From assembly GCF_010509075.1 (NCBI RefSeq), contig NZ_CP048433.1:930001-994000 (forward strand): 64,000 nucleotides of DNA. Direction: 5' to 3'. The DNA comes from Collinsella aerofaciens ATCC 25986 (GTDB lineage: Bacteria > Actinomycetota > Coriobacteriia > Coriobacteriales > Coriobacteriaceae). The translations under genes and the position numbers were made by a program. Below are positions 8,795 to 17,777 of this stretch, one piece after another (positions within the stretch are counted from its first letter, which is position 1; every line of letters starts with the position of its first letter). Below the pieces are notes generated by a model. It searched no databases. It had not been told where the DNA came from and saw nothing but the letters and a program-made list of their open reading frames with translations.

Positions 8795-9043
8795 ATTACA
8801 GTCGAAATTGTCAGCCCGGGACCGTCTCGGGCTACGATTGAGGCGCGCCCAGAACGGGCCGCCGACCGGGCGCCCGCGCACGGCCGAACGTCCCTGCCCC
8901 CGAGAGGGCCTGTTGGGTGCTGCCGGCGCGGGACGCGCCGCCCCCGACGGCTGATAGGAAAGTGCCGGGCAGGCGCCGCGGCTGGTAATGTGAGTGCCGA
9001 GGGGGAGGCCATCCGGTCGAACGACTACCGGAAGGATACCACC
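8795..9043 (+). ncRNA. predicted IS110 bridge RNA region, copy A2
   Basis: This is the non-coding leader of 249 nt. Compared with element A3 the scaffold is conserved (CTGCCCC, AGAGGGCC, CTGATAGGAAA, GGTAATGTG) but two short segments differ. GAACGTCC (8886-8893) equals the left target next to the element. TGTTGGG (8911-8917) is complementary to the right target CCCAACG, with one wobble. The donor side is conserved in both elements: ATAGGAA (8954-8960) equals the right end of the IS, and GTAATG (8985-8990) is complementary to CATTAC at the left end. This is the arrangement known for IS621 bridge RNA. RNA ends are not determined. Confidence 0.75.
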
Positions 9044-9420
9044 GTGAAAGCGCCATCCACCAGACCCGCGGCCGTGCTCGGCCTGGACGTCGGCAAGTCG
9101 TCGCACTGGGCCTGCCTGATCGACCGCGACGGGGAGGTGCTGGCCAGCGCCCCCGTCCGCAACAGGGAGGCCGAGCTCGACGCGCTGTTCGCCTCCGCGC
9201 CCGCCGGCACGCTCGTCGTCGTCGACCAGTTCCGCAACATAGGGTCCCTCGCCGTGAGGCGGGCCCGCGCCGCGGGGCTCGGGGTCGCCCACCTGCCCGG
9301 GCTCGCCGCCAGCCGCGCCGCGGGCCTGTTCGCCGGCGAGGCCAAGACCGACGAGCGCGACGCCGCGGTGATCGCGCGGACCGCCCTGGGCGTGCCGGAC
9401 TCCCTGTCGGGGGTCCCGGG
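9044..9420 (+). pseudogene. IS110 transposase A2, N-terminal fragment
   Basis: It starts at a GTG at 9044 with GGAAGGAT upstream. It encodes the DEDD N-terminal part (GLDVGKSSHW through KTDERDAAVIA and GVPDSLSGVPG) and is cut by the IS21 left end at 9421. The remainder is at 11677-12137, but the middle is missing, so the gene cannot be restored by removing IS21. Confidence 0.88.
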
Positions 9421-9521
9421 TGTTAGCGTCAATCTATTTTTCACCAGTTTCGCTAAACAGGCGTGCCGTTCGCGCAAAGGCGGTTTCACCGGTTGCGCTA
9501 ACGTATTTTCACCGATTCCGG

Positions 9522-10295
9522 TCACGGCTTGACGGGACCGTCCCTCGGCAGGTCCTTCAGCCTGTAGGACCTGCCCGTTATCTTGACCAGGTGGCAGTGG
9601 TGGCACACCCTGTCCGCGATCGCGCTCGCCGCCACGTCGTCCCCGAACACCCTGCCCCAGCCGCTGATCCCCACGTTGGTGGTGATGATCGTCGAGCGCT
9701 GCTCGTAGCGCGTCGATATCAGCTGGAACAGCAGGTCCGCGCCCGCGCTACCGACGTCGAGGTAGCCGAGCTCGTCGATGATCAGCAGCCTCGAGTGGGC
9801 GTAGTACTTGAGCCTCTTCTTGAGGATGCCGCGCGACGAGGCGTCCTCCAGGTCCTCGACGAGCCGGGCGCAGTCCACGAACCTGACCTCGCGCCCCGCC
9901 CTGACCGCCTCGATGCCCAGCGCGACGGCGAGGTGCGTCTTGCCCACGCCGGGGCTCCCCACGAACAGGACGTTCTCGGCCCGCTCGACGAACCTCAGGG
10001 TCGCGAGCTCCTCGATCTCGGCGCGCGGGACCGACGGCTGGAAGTCCCAGTCGAAGTCCGCCAGCCCCTTGACGTAGGGGAACCCCGACGACCGTATGCG
10101 CTGGCTGGTAATCCTGACCTCCCGGGCGGCGACCTCGACGCGCGTCATCTCCTCGAGGGCGGAGGCGAAGCCCCGCTCGCCCGCGGCGACCATCCTCACG
10201 TAGTCGGGCAGGGACGCCGCCATCTCGTGCAGCCCGAGCGCGGAGAGGTTCGCCTGCGCCCTGATCGAGGGGCTACCCTCCGCGACGGCGCCCAT
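9522..10295 (-). CDS. istB: IS21 helper ATPase IstB
   Basis: The 257-residue AAA+ ATPase assists IstA in target selection. The Walker A motif is VGSPGVGKTHLA, Walker B is LLIIDELGYL, and sensor-like TTNVGISGW follows. The ATG at 10295 overlaps the istA stop (TGATG) with GGAGG before it, giving translational coupling. The longer open frame to 10547 is only istA read in another frame. Confidence 0.92.
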   Translation of the reverse strand: MGAVAEGSPSIRAQANLSALGLHEMAASLPDYVRMVAAGERGFASALEEMTRVEVAAREVRITSQRIRSSGFPYVKGLADFDWDFQPSVPRAEIEELATLRFVERAENVLFVGSPGVGKTHLAVALGIEAVRAGREVRFVDCARLVEDLEDASSRGILKKRLKYYAHSRLLIIDELGYLDVGSAGADLLFQLISTRYEQRSTIITTNVGISGWGRVFGDDVAASAIADRVCHHCHLVKITGRSYRLKDLPRDGPVKP

Positions 10296-11527
10296 CACGC
10301 CCCTCCGAGCGAGTCGAGCAGCGCGAGGTTGGCGCGCGCGGCCTCGGCGATGTCCGCGTCGGCCAGGCCGCGCTTCCCCTCGAGGGCCTGCCCATAGTGG
10401 TCGGGGTCGTAGTTGATGGGCCTCGACGGCCCGGACGCGGCGTCGTGGACGGCGACCTCCTCGCCGGCCATCCTCACCACGACCTGGCCGCCGGGCATCG
10501 CTATGACGCTCACGCGCCGGCCGATGCAGCGCCTGGGCACGGACCACTCCCTGCCGGCGGCCCTGACGAGCATGGTCGGCGGGACGGTCTGGACGCTCAC
10601 GTCGCCCACCATCGACTCGAGGAGACGGAGGTTCCCGATGGGTCGCAGGCTCTCCTTCTCCCGCATGAACAGCGCGTCAGGCGGCAGGCCGGTGGTGCGG
10701 TTCGGCTCCGAGTTTGCCTGGGCCTCGATCCGGGCCACCGCCTCGGCGAGGCCGCTCCACCCGGTGAACTCGCCGCCGTAGGCGAGCAGGCGGTTCAGGA
10801 AGCGGTTGGCCGACTCGTCCTTGCCCTTGGTCTGCGGCGAGCGCGGCGCGCAGAGCCTGAGCTCGAAGCCGGCCTCCCGCGCGAACCGCCACGCCCTCTC
10901 CTGCCTGGTCCTCCTGCGGCCCGAGACGGTCACCAGGCACGACATGTTGTCCGTGATGCACTCCTCCGGGACGCCGCCGAGGCGGGTGAAGGTGGCGAGC
11001 AGGCAGGACAGCAGGTCGTCGAGCGTGCGGCTCCTGACCGGTATGAAGCGGTGCTTCCGGGAATAGCCGAGCGTCGCGGTGAACACGCTGAACTCGAAGA
11101 CCTCGCCCTCCGAGTCGACGAGCCTCATGCCCTCCTTCCAGTCGAACTGCAGCTGCCTGCCCGGGGGCGTCTCGAACCGCGGGTGCGGCTCGCGGCCGCC
11201 CACACCCCCGAAGGGCACGTCGCGGCCCCGGCACCATGCGGTGAAGGCGCCGTACCCGGGCAGCCCCTCCCCGCGGCCCTCGCGCAGGAACGCGTACACG
11301 GCCATCTTGGTCATCCCGGGCAGCTGGGCCTTCGCGCGGATCACCTCCTCGAGCGGGTCGAAGGCGCTGCCCCTCGCGGACCTCCCGTCGGCGGCGGCCT
11401 CGCCCTCCCGCCAGTACTTGGCGACCGTGTGCCGGTCCATGCCGTGCCTCCTCGCGATCTCGCTGAAGTTCGGCTTCGCGCCGGACCCCCTGTAGACGTT
11501 CAGCTCTCCCATTACGTTTCGCTCCAT
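10295..11527 (-). CDS. istA: IS21 transposase IstA
   Basis: The 410-residue DDE transposase has an N-terminal HTH (FSEIARRHGMDRHTVAKYW) and a catalytic core with Asp in QLQFDWKEGM, Asp in CITDNMSCLV and Glu in KGKDESANRFLNRLL, followed by a beta-barrel-like C-terminal domain. GGAGGAG stands 6 nt before the ATG at 11527. All key residues are present, so the element may be active. Confidence 0.93.
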   Translation of the reverse strand: MERNVMGELNVYRGSGAKPNFSEIARRHGMDRHTVAKYWREGEAAADGRSARGSAFDPLEEVIRAKAQLPGMTKMAVYAFLREGRGEGLPGYGAFTAWCRGRDVPFGGVGGREPHPRFETPPGRQLQFDWKEGMRLVDSEGEVFEFSVFTATLGYSRKHRFIPVRSRTLDDLLSCLLATFTRLGGVPEECITDNMSCLVTVSGRRRTRQERAWRFAREAGFELRLCAPRSPQTKGKDESANRFLNRLLAYGGEFTGWSGLAEAVARIEAQANSEPNRTTGLPPDALFMREKESLRPIGNLRLLESMVGDVSVQTVPPTMLVRAAGREWSVPRRCIGRRVSVIAMPGGQVVVRMAGEEVAVHDAASGPSRPINYDPDHYGQALEGKRGLADADIAEAARANLALLDSLGGA

Positions 11528-11676
11528 ATCCCGCTCCTCCCGGGTCGGATACCCGATCGGAGCATAGTTCCGTTAGCGCAGTTGGTGAAAGTACGTTAGC
11601 GGGGTCGGCGAAAGCGCGTTAGCGCATTCGGCGAGATGCGTTTGCGAAAGTGGTTAATTTTAGATTAGCGCTAACA

Positions 11677-12137
11677 TCAGGTTCCTGGCCGCCCGGATAT
11701 CGGAGGCCCTCGACGAGGCCGGGGCCCTCGAGGCCGAGACGGCGGCGCTGCTCGAGGGCGACGAGACCTACGCGTGTCTGCTCACCGTGCCCGGCATCGG
11801 CCCGAGGACCGCGGCGCAGCTCGCGGTGTCGGTCGACATCGGGAGGTTCCCGGACCACGACCACCTGGCCTCGTACTGCGGCATAGCCCCGAGGGTGAGG
11901 AGCTCCGGCACGTCGGTGAGGTCGGTCAGGGCGTCCAGGCGCGGCGACGCGAGGCTCAAGTCCCTGCTGATCTTCTCGTGCAACAGCCTGGTGAGGTCCT
12001 CGGGGCGCTACGGCGAGTACTACCGGGCCTGCAGGGCGCGGGGCATGGGGCACGGGCGGGCGCTCAAGGCCGTCGCGAGGAAGCGGCTCAGGGCGATATA
12101 CGCCGTGATGCGCGACCGGGTGCCCTACCGGGAGTAG
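11677..12137 (+). pseudogene. IS110 transposase A2, C-terminal fragment
   Basis: This is the remnant from RFLAARISEAL to the stop. It has the Tnp20 helix-hairpin-helix-like VPGIGPRTAAQLAVSV and the region with the proposed catalytic Ser (SGTSVRSVRASRRG), ending RDRVPYRE. It joins the IS21 right end directly. Without the deleted centre and a start codon it should not be expressed as a functional protein. Confidence 0.85.
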
Positions 12138-12227
12138 CCCCGACGGTTGACAAAACTATAGGAACACCCAACGACTACGAGATCATCTCCAACAGCCAAG
12201 GCAACGCCGATGCTCTGGCGACGTCAG

Positions 12228-12371
12228 CGAGCGGTCGCCAGGGCGAACAAATTGGCATGAAAAGAGGGCGGCATAGACCTTCTGGTCATGCCGCCCTCTT
12301 TGAATGACAAGTTGTCGCCCTGGTGACCGCGCAGCGTCGAGCCGTTACGCGGTTTGGAAAAACCGCGTAAC
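12228..12371 (-). repeat. 3'-abutting two-hairpin repeat, copy beta
   Basis: The GTTACGCGGTTT/AAACCGCGTAAC hairpin ends at 12371, one base past the stop of the dehydrogenase gene. The outer stem here is GCGGTCGCCAGGGCG against CGCCCTGGTGACCGC (one G-T wobble), a sequence unrelated to copy alpha but fully paired. The inner part, CAAATTGGCAT/ATGACAAGTTG, is also re-paired. The terminal hairpin is long (AAAGAGGGCGGCAT arms, GACC-TTCT-GGTC tip). Confidence 0.8.
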
Positions 12372-12372
12372 C

Positions 12373-13173
12373 CTACGGCCGCTGGCCCATGCCACCCTCG
12401 AGGGTGACGGTCTCGCCGTTCATGTACTTAAAGTCGGGACCGCAGAGCTGAACGACCACGCGGCCGATCTCCTTCTCAACGTCGCCGTAGTGGCCTGCCG
12501 GCGGCATGTGGACGTTGGCCTTGAAAGCCTCGGGGTAAGCATCCTGGAAGTTCTCGAGCGCAGCGGTCCAAGCAAGCGGGCAAACGATATTGACGTTGAT
12601 GCCGTCCTTGCCCCACTCGTTGGCGGCAACGCGGGTCAGGCCGCGGATGCCCTCCTTGGCGGCAGCATAGCTGCACTGGCCATAGTTGCCAAACAGGCCG
12701 GCGCCCGAGGCAAAGTTGACCACGGAGCCCTTAGTCTCCTTCAGGTGCGGATAGGCCTTCTGCATGTACAGATAGGTAGCATACAGACCGGAGTAAATGG
12801 CCAGGTTAAACTGGTCCATGGTGTGATCGGCGATGGTCACGCCCGAGGCGCTAGCCTGAGCATTGTTGACGACGGCGTCGATGCGGCCAAACTCCTCAAT
12901 GGCCTTGTCGATGACGTTCTGGACGACGGCTTCGTTGTCCTGACCGGCTGAAACATCGGCCTGAACAGGCAGAACCTTGACACCGTACTCGGCCTCGAGA
13001 GACTCCTTGGCGGCCTCGAGCTTAGCGACGTTGCGGCCGGTGATGACGAGGTTCGCGCCCTCCTTGGCAAAAGCGATATCGATGCCGTAGCCGATGGAGC
13101 CAGCGGAACCGTCCTTAAGCGTGGCCTTGCCGCCGCCGGTGACGATCACGGTCTTACCAGTGAAAAGTCCCAT
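12373..13173 (-). CDS. short-chain dehydrogenase/reductase (SDR), possibly hydroxysteroid-type
   Basis: The 266-residue classical SDR has a Rossmann start (KTVIVTGGG) whose glycine loop carries an insertion (KATLKDGSAGSIGYG), the variant NNAQASASG in place of NNAG, the catalytic Ser region NFASGAGLFGN, and YAAAK with the catalytic Tyr and Lys. The C terminus is GETVTLEGGMGQRP. The NITGRN-like segment after strand 2 suggests NADP(H), but this is uncertain. The extended loop and active site recall gut 20-beta-hydroxysteroid dehydrogenases; that is recollection, not a search. The ATG at 13173 follows GAAAGGAC. It is divergent from the next gene. Confidence 0.85.
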   Translation of the reverse strand: MGLFTGKTVIVTGGGKATLKDGSAGSIGYGIDIAFAKEGANLVITGRNVAKLEAAKESLEAEYGVKVLPVQADVSAGQDNEAVVQNVIDKAIEEFGRIDAVVNNAQASASGVTIADHTMDQFNLAIYSGLYATYLYMQKAYPHLKETKGSVVNFASGAGLFGNYGQCSYAAAKEGIRGLTRVAANEWGKDGINVNIVCPLAWTAALENFQDAYPEAFKANVHMPPAGHYGDVEKEIGRVVVQLCGPDFKYMNGETVTLEGGMGQRP

Positions 13174-13461
13174 ACAAAGTCCTTTCAAATCGCGACGGGC
13201 CCACCCGCCGACTGCGCGCATCCAACTTCACGCGCCAAAAGCTGAAATGCAACTTTAGCGGGTTCAAGTGAAAAATAAAGACCGCAGCAGGCGAACGGCA
13301 CAACGTCATTCGGCGAAGGGAATGTCAAGCACGAACTGGATAAAGAGGCCGAATTTTTGTCAGCCAAACGAGCCATCGAACACGTTTTGAAACTTTGCTG
13401 CGGCGCGCGGGATGTCGGCGCGAGACTTTATCATAGGGTGACAAACAACGATGAGGAGCAC

Positions 13462-15213
13462 ATGCCTATGACAGACGAGCTGGACCCCCAGACTCAACAG
13501 CATATTGATGATTCCGCAGACGTCACCGCAGATACTGACGCTGTGACCTGCGATAGTATCGACATCGACGACCCCATCTTGGACGAAAGCGCTACGGCGG
13601 AAACCCCCGAAACAGAAAACGCCGATGAGCAAAACGACGATGCGCCCGCTCAGGACGACGCCCCGCAAGCAGCGGGCCCCATCGAGGTGTCTTCGGAAGA
13701 AGAGCTCGATGCCGTCATGGACTCCATGATGGATGCTGTCAAAGCGATGAAAGACGCCGTCGCCGATGCCGATATCGATGCCGAGGAAGAGGAGGCCGCC
13801 GAGGCGGCCTCGACCTTTGTGCCCGGCGAGACTCCGGTTGCCGACCAGGGCAGCACCATGCCCTCGTTTCTGCAGCTCGAGCACCCCACGATTGGCGCCG
13901 ATGCGGTCGATCCGCACGCAGCAGGCTTTTCTGTGGTCGAGGGCGGTACCGGCAATATCGCCGCGCCGCAGGCTGCCGATGCGGACGCTGCCGACACCGC
14001 TCGCCCGACCGCCCCGCACTCCCCCGCCGCGAGCCGCGATCTGGGGACCGCTGTCTCGAACACTGCGAACGCCGTGGGCACCTTTATCGCCCAGGGTGCC
14101 TCGGCCATGCGTGAGATGAACGCCGCGAAAAAGGCACTTGCCGATGCCCGCGCCCACCTGGCCGAACTTGAGCAGCGCATTGCCGATCAGGCCGAGGAAC
14201 TCGAGACGCGCCAGGATATCGCAGGCCGCTACGAGCAGATCGTCGCCGACCAGCGTCAGGCGATCGCCACAGCGCAAAAGACCGCTGCGGCAGCCGAAAT
14301 CGATCGCGATGTCCATGCTTCCAAAGTAGCAGAGCTCAAGGGTCAGCTCGAACAAATGAAGACAGAGGATGACGCGACCGAGCTCCGCCTGAAGGCCGCG
14401 CTCGATGCCGTGGAGGCCCGCGAGGCGAGCTCGCGCGAGACCGGCAACCGCCTCGTTCGCCGTCTTGAGGATTCCAAGCGCATCCGCGACAAGGTGCAGG
14501 CCGAGCGAGACGCCGGCATTGCCGCCGCACAACAAACCGTCGACGCCACGCGCGCCCAGCTCGAGACACTGCGTCATGAGTATGCCGAGCTGCAACGCAA
14601 TCCCTCGGCAAATCCCGCCAACTATACGGTGCGCACCAGCGAGCTCTCGATGCAGATCTCCGACACGGCAGATGCCCTGCGTAAAGCCGAAGAAGATGTC
14701 CCGCGTATCACCGCCGACCTTGAACACTCGCTTGCCGCAGCCGAGCAGGCCGTCGAACAGGCGCAGGCCCCCATTGCCGAAGCCAAACGCGCGCACCAAG
14801 CCGTGACGGCAGAGGCCGATGCCGCGCGCGACGAGCTGCAGACCGCAAAAACCGCCGCTGCAACGCGCCAGCGCGAACTGCGCGAGAAGATCGCCGCCGA
14901 GGACAAGGCACGCCGCGACCAAGAGCAGAGCATCGCCAACGCCCAAGCAGATGCCGCACATGCGCAGTCGATCATCGAACAGGCGAACGAAGTACACGAC
15001 CACCCAGAGATTACTGAGTCGCTTGCAGGATCCTTGGCCCGAGACAAAGCCGAACACGCCGAGACCGAGCGAGAGGTTACCCAGCTCGAAGCCACCGAGG
15101 ACGCGGTGCGCGAGCGTACCCGCGACTCACGCATCAAATTCACCGGCGCCATCGTCTGCATCGTCGCCGCAATCCTGGCGATCATCCTAGTCTGGCTGTT
15201 CGCGAGCAAGTAG
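13462..15213 (+). CDS. tail-anchored coiled-coil membrane protein, unknown function
   Basis: The 583-residue protein has an acidic, low-complexity N-terminal third. A long Ala/Glu/Gln-rich coiled coil follows (about residues 220-550; for example AEQAVEQAQAPIAEAKRA). A single C-terminal membrane segment (GAIVCIVAAILAIILVWLF) ends four residues from the stop. There is no signal peptide. The topology suggests a cytoplasmic scaffold held at the membrane. The ATG at 13462 is preferred because GAGGAG precedes it; the open frame begins at 13357 without a ribosome site. No family is recognised. Downstream is a copy of the intergenic repeat. Confidence 0.75.
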   Translation: MPMTDELDPQTQQHIDDSADVTADTDAVTCDSIDIDDPILDESATAETPETENADEQNDDAPAQDDAPQAAGPIEVSSEEELDAVMDSMMDAVKAMKDAVADADIDAEEEEAAEAASTFVPGETPVADQGSTMPSFLQLEHPTIGADAVDPHAAGFSVVEGGTGNIAAPQAADADAADTARPTAPHSPAASRDLGTAVSNTANAVGTFIAQGASAMREMNAAKKALADARAHLAELEQRIADQAEELETRQDIAGRYEQIVADQRQAIATAQKTAAAAEIDRDVHASKVAELKGQLEQMKTEDDATELRLKAALDAVEAREASSRETGNRLVRRLEDSKRIRDKVQAERDAGIAAAQQTVDATRAQLETLRHEYAELQRNPSANPANYTVRTSELSMQISDTADALRKAEEDVPRITADLEHSLAAAEQAVEQAQAPIAEAKRAHQAVTAEADAARDELQTAKTAAATRQRELREKIAAEDKARRDQEQSIANAQADAAHAQSIIEQANEVHDHPEITESLAGSLARDKAEHAETEREVTQLEATEDAVRERTRDSRIKFTGAIVCIVAAILAIILVWLFASK

Positions 15214-15265
15214 TCATTTAAGAACGTCCCCAATGACTACAAGGAGTGTCCCAAACTGCCGGCAG
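15211..15265. repeat. intergenic repeat copy, uninterrupted
   Basis: TAGTCATTTAAGAACGTCCC continues into CAATGACTAC (15211-15240) and is followed by AAGGAGTGTCCCAAACTGCC. It is the uninterrupted counterpart of the site that IS110 A2 split (AAGAACGTCC plus CAACGACTAC). The repeat overlaps the stop codon of the coiled-coil gene. Confidence 0.65.
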
Positions 15266-15392
15266 AGACGATATGAGCAGGACATAAAAACATTGAGAGC
15301 CCCTGCTGCATGAAAGACCGCGGATTAGGCCGACAATGGTGAGTGTCTAATTCAGCCGCGGCGGCCACGCCGCATTCATGGAAGGGGCTCCC

Positions 15393-16505
15393 ATGCTCGA
15401 TACTACCACCTTCGTCGGCCTCGACGTCCACGCCCGCTCGATAAAGGCAGTCTCCCTCGACGTCATGACCGGGGAGGTGCGCTGCGCGACCTTCGGCTAC
15501 GACGCCGGGGCAGTCGCGGAGTGGGTGCGGTCCGTGGACCCAAAGGCCAAGTGCGTGTACGAGTCCGGGGTCACGGGGTTCGACCTGCAGAAGAGGCTCT
15601 CCGGCCTCGGGGTCGACTGCGTGGTCGGCGCCGTCTCGAAGATGATCAAGCCCAGCGCGGACAGGCGCAGGAAGAACGACCGCAACGACGCCGAGTTCCT
15701 CGCCCGCATGCTGTCGGTCGGCAACGTGGTCGAGGTGTGGGTCCCCGACGACGAGTGCGAGGCCGCCCGCGACCTGACCAGGGCGCTCGAGGACGCGAGG
15801 GACGACCTCTCGCGCTCGAAGCAGCGGCTCTCCAAGTTCCTGCTCAGGCACGGGCTCGTCTTCGACGAGAGGACGCCCACCGGCCGCAGGAAGGGCAACT
15901 GGACCCGGGCGCACTGGTCCTGGATCGAGTCGATAAGGTTCGCGGAGGGGGCCGACAACGAGGCGCTCGCCTACTACGTCGACGCGGTCAGGCGGGCGGC
16001 GGAGGACAAGGCGAGGCTCGAGGGGCTCGTCGAGGCCGAGACCCGCAAGCCCAGGTGGAGGAGGAGGGTCGACTCCCTGCGCTGCCTCAAGGGCGTCGAC
16101 ACCGCGACGGCCGCCGACCTCGTGTTCGAGGCCGGCGAGTTCTCGAGGTTCAGGAATGCCCGGTCGTTCGCCGCATGGGTCGGCCTGACGCCCTCCGAGC
16201 ACTCCAGCGGGGAGAGCGACCGCAGGGGCGCGATCACCAAGGCGGGCAACAAGCACCTGAGAAAGGCGCTGGTCGAGGCCGCGTGGCACTACCTGACGTG
16301 CTCCGCGCGGCCGAAGGAGCCCGCCAGGGGCCAGGCCCCGGACCCGGGCGCCCGCAGGCATGCCGCCAAGGGCGTGCGGAGGCTGGTCGAGAGGCGCGGG
16401 ACCCTGCTCGCGCGCGGGGTCCACAACAACAAGGCGAACGTCGCCACGGCGCGCGAGCTCGCCTGCTGGGTGTGGGCGGTCGGCCTCATGGCCGAGGAGG
16501 CGTAG
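15393..16505 (+). CDS. IS110/IS1111-family transposase B
   Basis: The 370-residue DEDD transposase has N-terminal FVGLDVHARSIKAVSLD, the acidic pair in RRKNDRNDAEFLARML, a helical linker, and a C-terminal Tnp20 domain with LKGVDTATAADLVFEAG, SFAAWVGLTPSEHSSGES and ITKAGNKHLRKALVEAAWHY. GGAAGGGG precedes the ATG at 15393. It is only distantly related to the A-type transposases. The stop is followed within 4 nt by the right end of element A3, which sits between this gene and the rest of element B. Confidence 0.92.
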   Translation: MLDTTTFVGLDVHARSIKAVSLDVMTGEVRCATFGYDAGAVAEWVRSVDPKAKCVYESGVTGFDLQKRLSGLGVDCVVGAVSKMIKPSADRRRKNDRNDAEFLARMLSVGNVVEVWVPDDECEAARDLTRALEDARDDLSRSKQRLSKFLLRHGLVFDERTPTGRRKGNWTRAHWSWIESIRFAEGADNEALAYYVDAVRRAAEDKARLEGLVEAETRKPRWRRRVDSLRCLKGVDTATAADLVFEAGEFSRFRNARSFAAWVGLTPSEHSSGESDRRGAITKAGNKHLRKALVEAAWHYLTCSARPKEPARGQAPDPGARRHAAKGVRRLVERRGTLLARGVHNNKANVATARELACWVWAVGLMAEEA

Positions 16506-16619
16506 GGGGGTGTTCCTATAGTTTTGTCAACTGGGCAATGCTGTTTTCGAGATTGAATCGCGACATGCTAACGCCAGGCCTTTCGGCCGATGGGCTCCAA
16601 TCTGTTCGGAGCGCTTCGA

Positions 16620-17777
16620 CTAGGCGGCGTAGGGCACCCTGTCCCGCATGATCGCGTAGATGACCTTCAGCCTCTTTCGTGCCAGCGCCTTGAGCGCCTT
16701 GCCGTGCGGCATGCCCCGCTCTCGGCACCTAGCGTAGTAATCGCCCCATCTTCCCTCTGTCCGGGTAAGGCAGTTGCACGAGAATATGAGCAGGTTCTTC
16801 AGCCTCTTGTTGCCTTGGCGCGATGCCGTCACCGAGGAGATCGAGGTCCCCGACTGGCGGTTGCGCGGCGCCAGGCCGCAGTACGACGCGAGCCTGTCGT
16901 GGCTTGGGAAGTCTTCGATATCTATGGAGATCGCGAGCTCGGAAGCGGTTTTGGGGCCGATCCCCGGCACCGTCAGGAGGCATCGGTAGGTATCGTCGCC
17001 CTCGAGGAGGGCGGATATCTCCGCCGTGATCACATCGATCTCCGCCGAGTTCTCGGAGATCCTGCGCGCGAGCAGCCTCACCGCCCGGTCCTCGGCGGCG
17101 ATGGCCGCCGCGTCCGGCCTTGTCGAGGAGGCCGTCGAGCGGACGAGGGCCTCGATCTTGCCGCGCGCCGCCCCGCGCGTGAGCGCCGCCGCCCTGCGGG
17201 GCCCGGCGTCGGCCACCGACCAGGCCCCGCCGAGGGATGCCATGAGCCTCAGCTGGGGACCGTCGGACAGGTCGACCAACGCCTCGAAGGCGGGGCACGA
17301 TTCCAGCAGGATGCTGCGCAGCCGGTTCTTGCTCCTGGTGTTTTCGCAGGTCAGGAAGTTTCTCTGGGCGGCCAGCGCCCTCGCCGCCGCGACCGTCGGG
17401 CCCGGATCCCCGACCGGCAGGAGTGCGTCGGGGATGCCCAGCGCCGTCTTCGCGATGACCATTGCGTCCCGCTCGTCGGTCTTGGCGTCGCCGGCGAAGA
17501 GCCTGGCGGCCCCGTGTGCCGCGAGTCCCGGCAGGTACGCCGCCGACATCCCGGCCGCCTTGGCGCGGGCGAGCGCGAGGGCGCCTATGTTGCGCGACTG
17601 GTCGACGACCACGAGCGCGTCGGGGAAGCGGCCGAACAGCGAGTCCAGATCGCCCTCCCTGTTCGCGACGGGGGCGCTCAGCAGTATCTCGCCGTCCCGG
17701 GTCGCGACGCATGCCCAATGGGACAATTTCCCGACATCGAGCCCGATGACGGCTTCCGGCATTCTAGGTGGTGCCAC
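16620..17777 (-). CDS. IS110-family transposase A3, intact
   Basis: The 385-residue DEDD transposase has GLDVGKLSHWACV, VVVDQSRNIG and KTDERDAMVIAKTAL in the RuvC-like domain. A coiled linker follows, then VPGIGPKTASELAISIDIEDF and the region SGTSISSVTASRQGNKRLKN with the proposed catalytic Ser. The GTG at 17777 is chosen because GGAGG lies before it and it matches the GTG start of A1/A2; the frame also has an ATG at 17792 that overlaps the ribosome site. This is the only unbroken A-type transposase in the window and could serve the broken copies in trans. Confidence 0.92.
   Translation of the reverse strand: MAPPRMPEAVIGLDVGKLSHWACVATRDGEILLSAPVANREGDLDSLFGRFPDALVVVDQSRNIGALALARAKAAGMSAAYLPGLAAHGAARLFAGDAKTDERDAMVIAKTALGIPDALLPVGDPGPTVAAARALAAQRNFLTCENTRSKNRLRSILLESCPAFEALVDLSDGPQLRLMASLGGAWSVADAGPRRAAALTRGAARGKIEALVRSTASSTRPDAAAIAAEDRAVRLLARRISENSAEIDVITAEISALLEGDDTYRCLLTVPGIGPKTASELAISIDIEDFPSHDRLASYCGLAPRNRQSGTSISSVTASRQGNKRLKNLLIFSCNCLTRTEGRWGDYYARCRERGMPHGKALKALARKRLKVIYAIMRDRVPYAA

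Larger units (their letters stand above)
9421..11676 (-). mobile_element. IS21-family insertion sequence
   Basis: The element of about 2256 bp has TGTTAGCG at the left and its complement CGCTAACA at the right end. The subterminal regions carry the multiple short repeats usual in IS21 (for example GCTAA with TTTCACC units at 9430-9520 and GTTAGCG units at 11570-11676). It encodes IstA and IstB on the minus strand. The flanks GGG and TCA do not match, so no target duplication is present. About 296 bp of the host IS110 is lost at the junction. Confidence 0.88.
8795..12169 (+). mobile_element. IS110-family element A2, interrupted by IS21 and internally deleted
   Basis: The left end ATTACAGTC is at 8795; the right end (GTTGACAAAACTATAGGAAC followed by ACC) is at about 12146-12169. 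The IS21 element at 9421-11676 replaces about 296 bp of the transposase relative to copy A1. The flanks AAGAACGTCC and CAACGACTAC rejoin to a site closely resembling the intact repeat at 15211-15238. Core dinucleotide CC is inferred. Confidence 0.85.
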
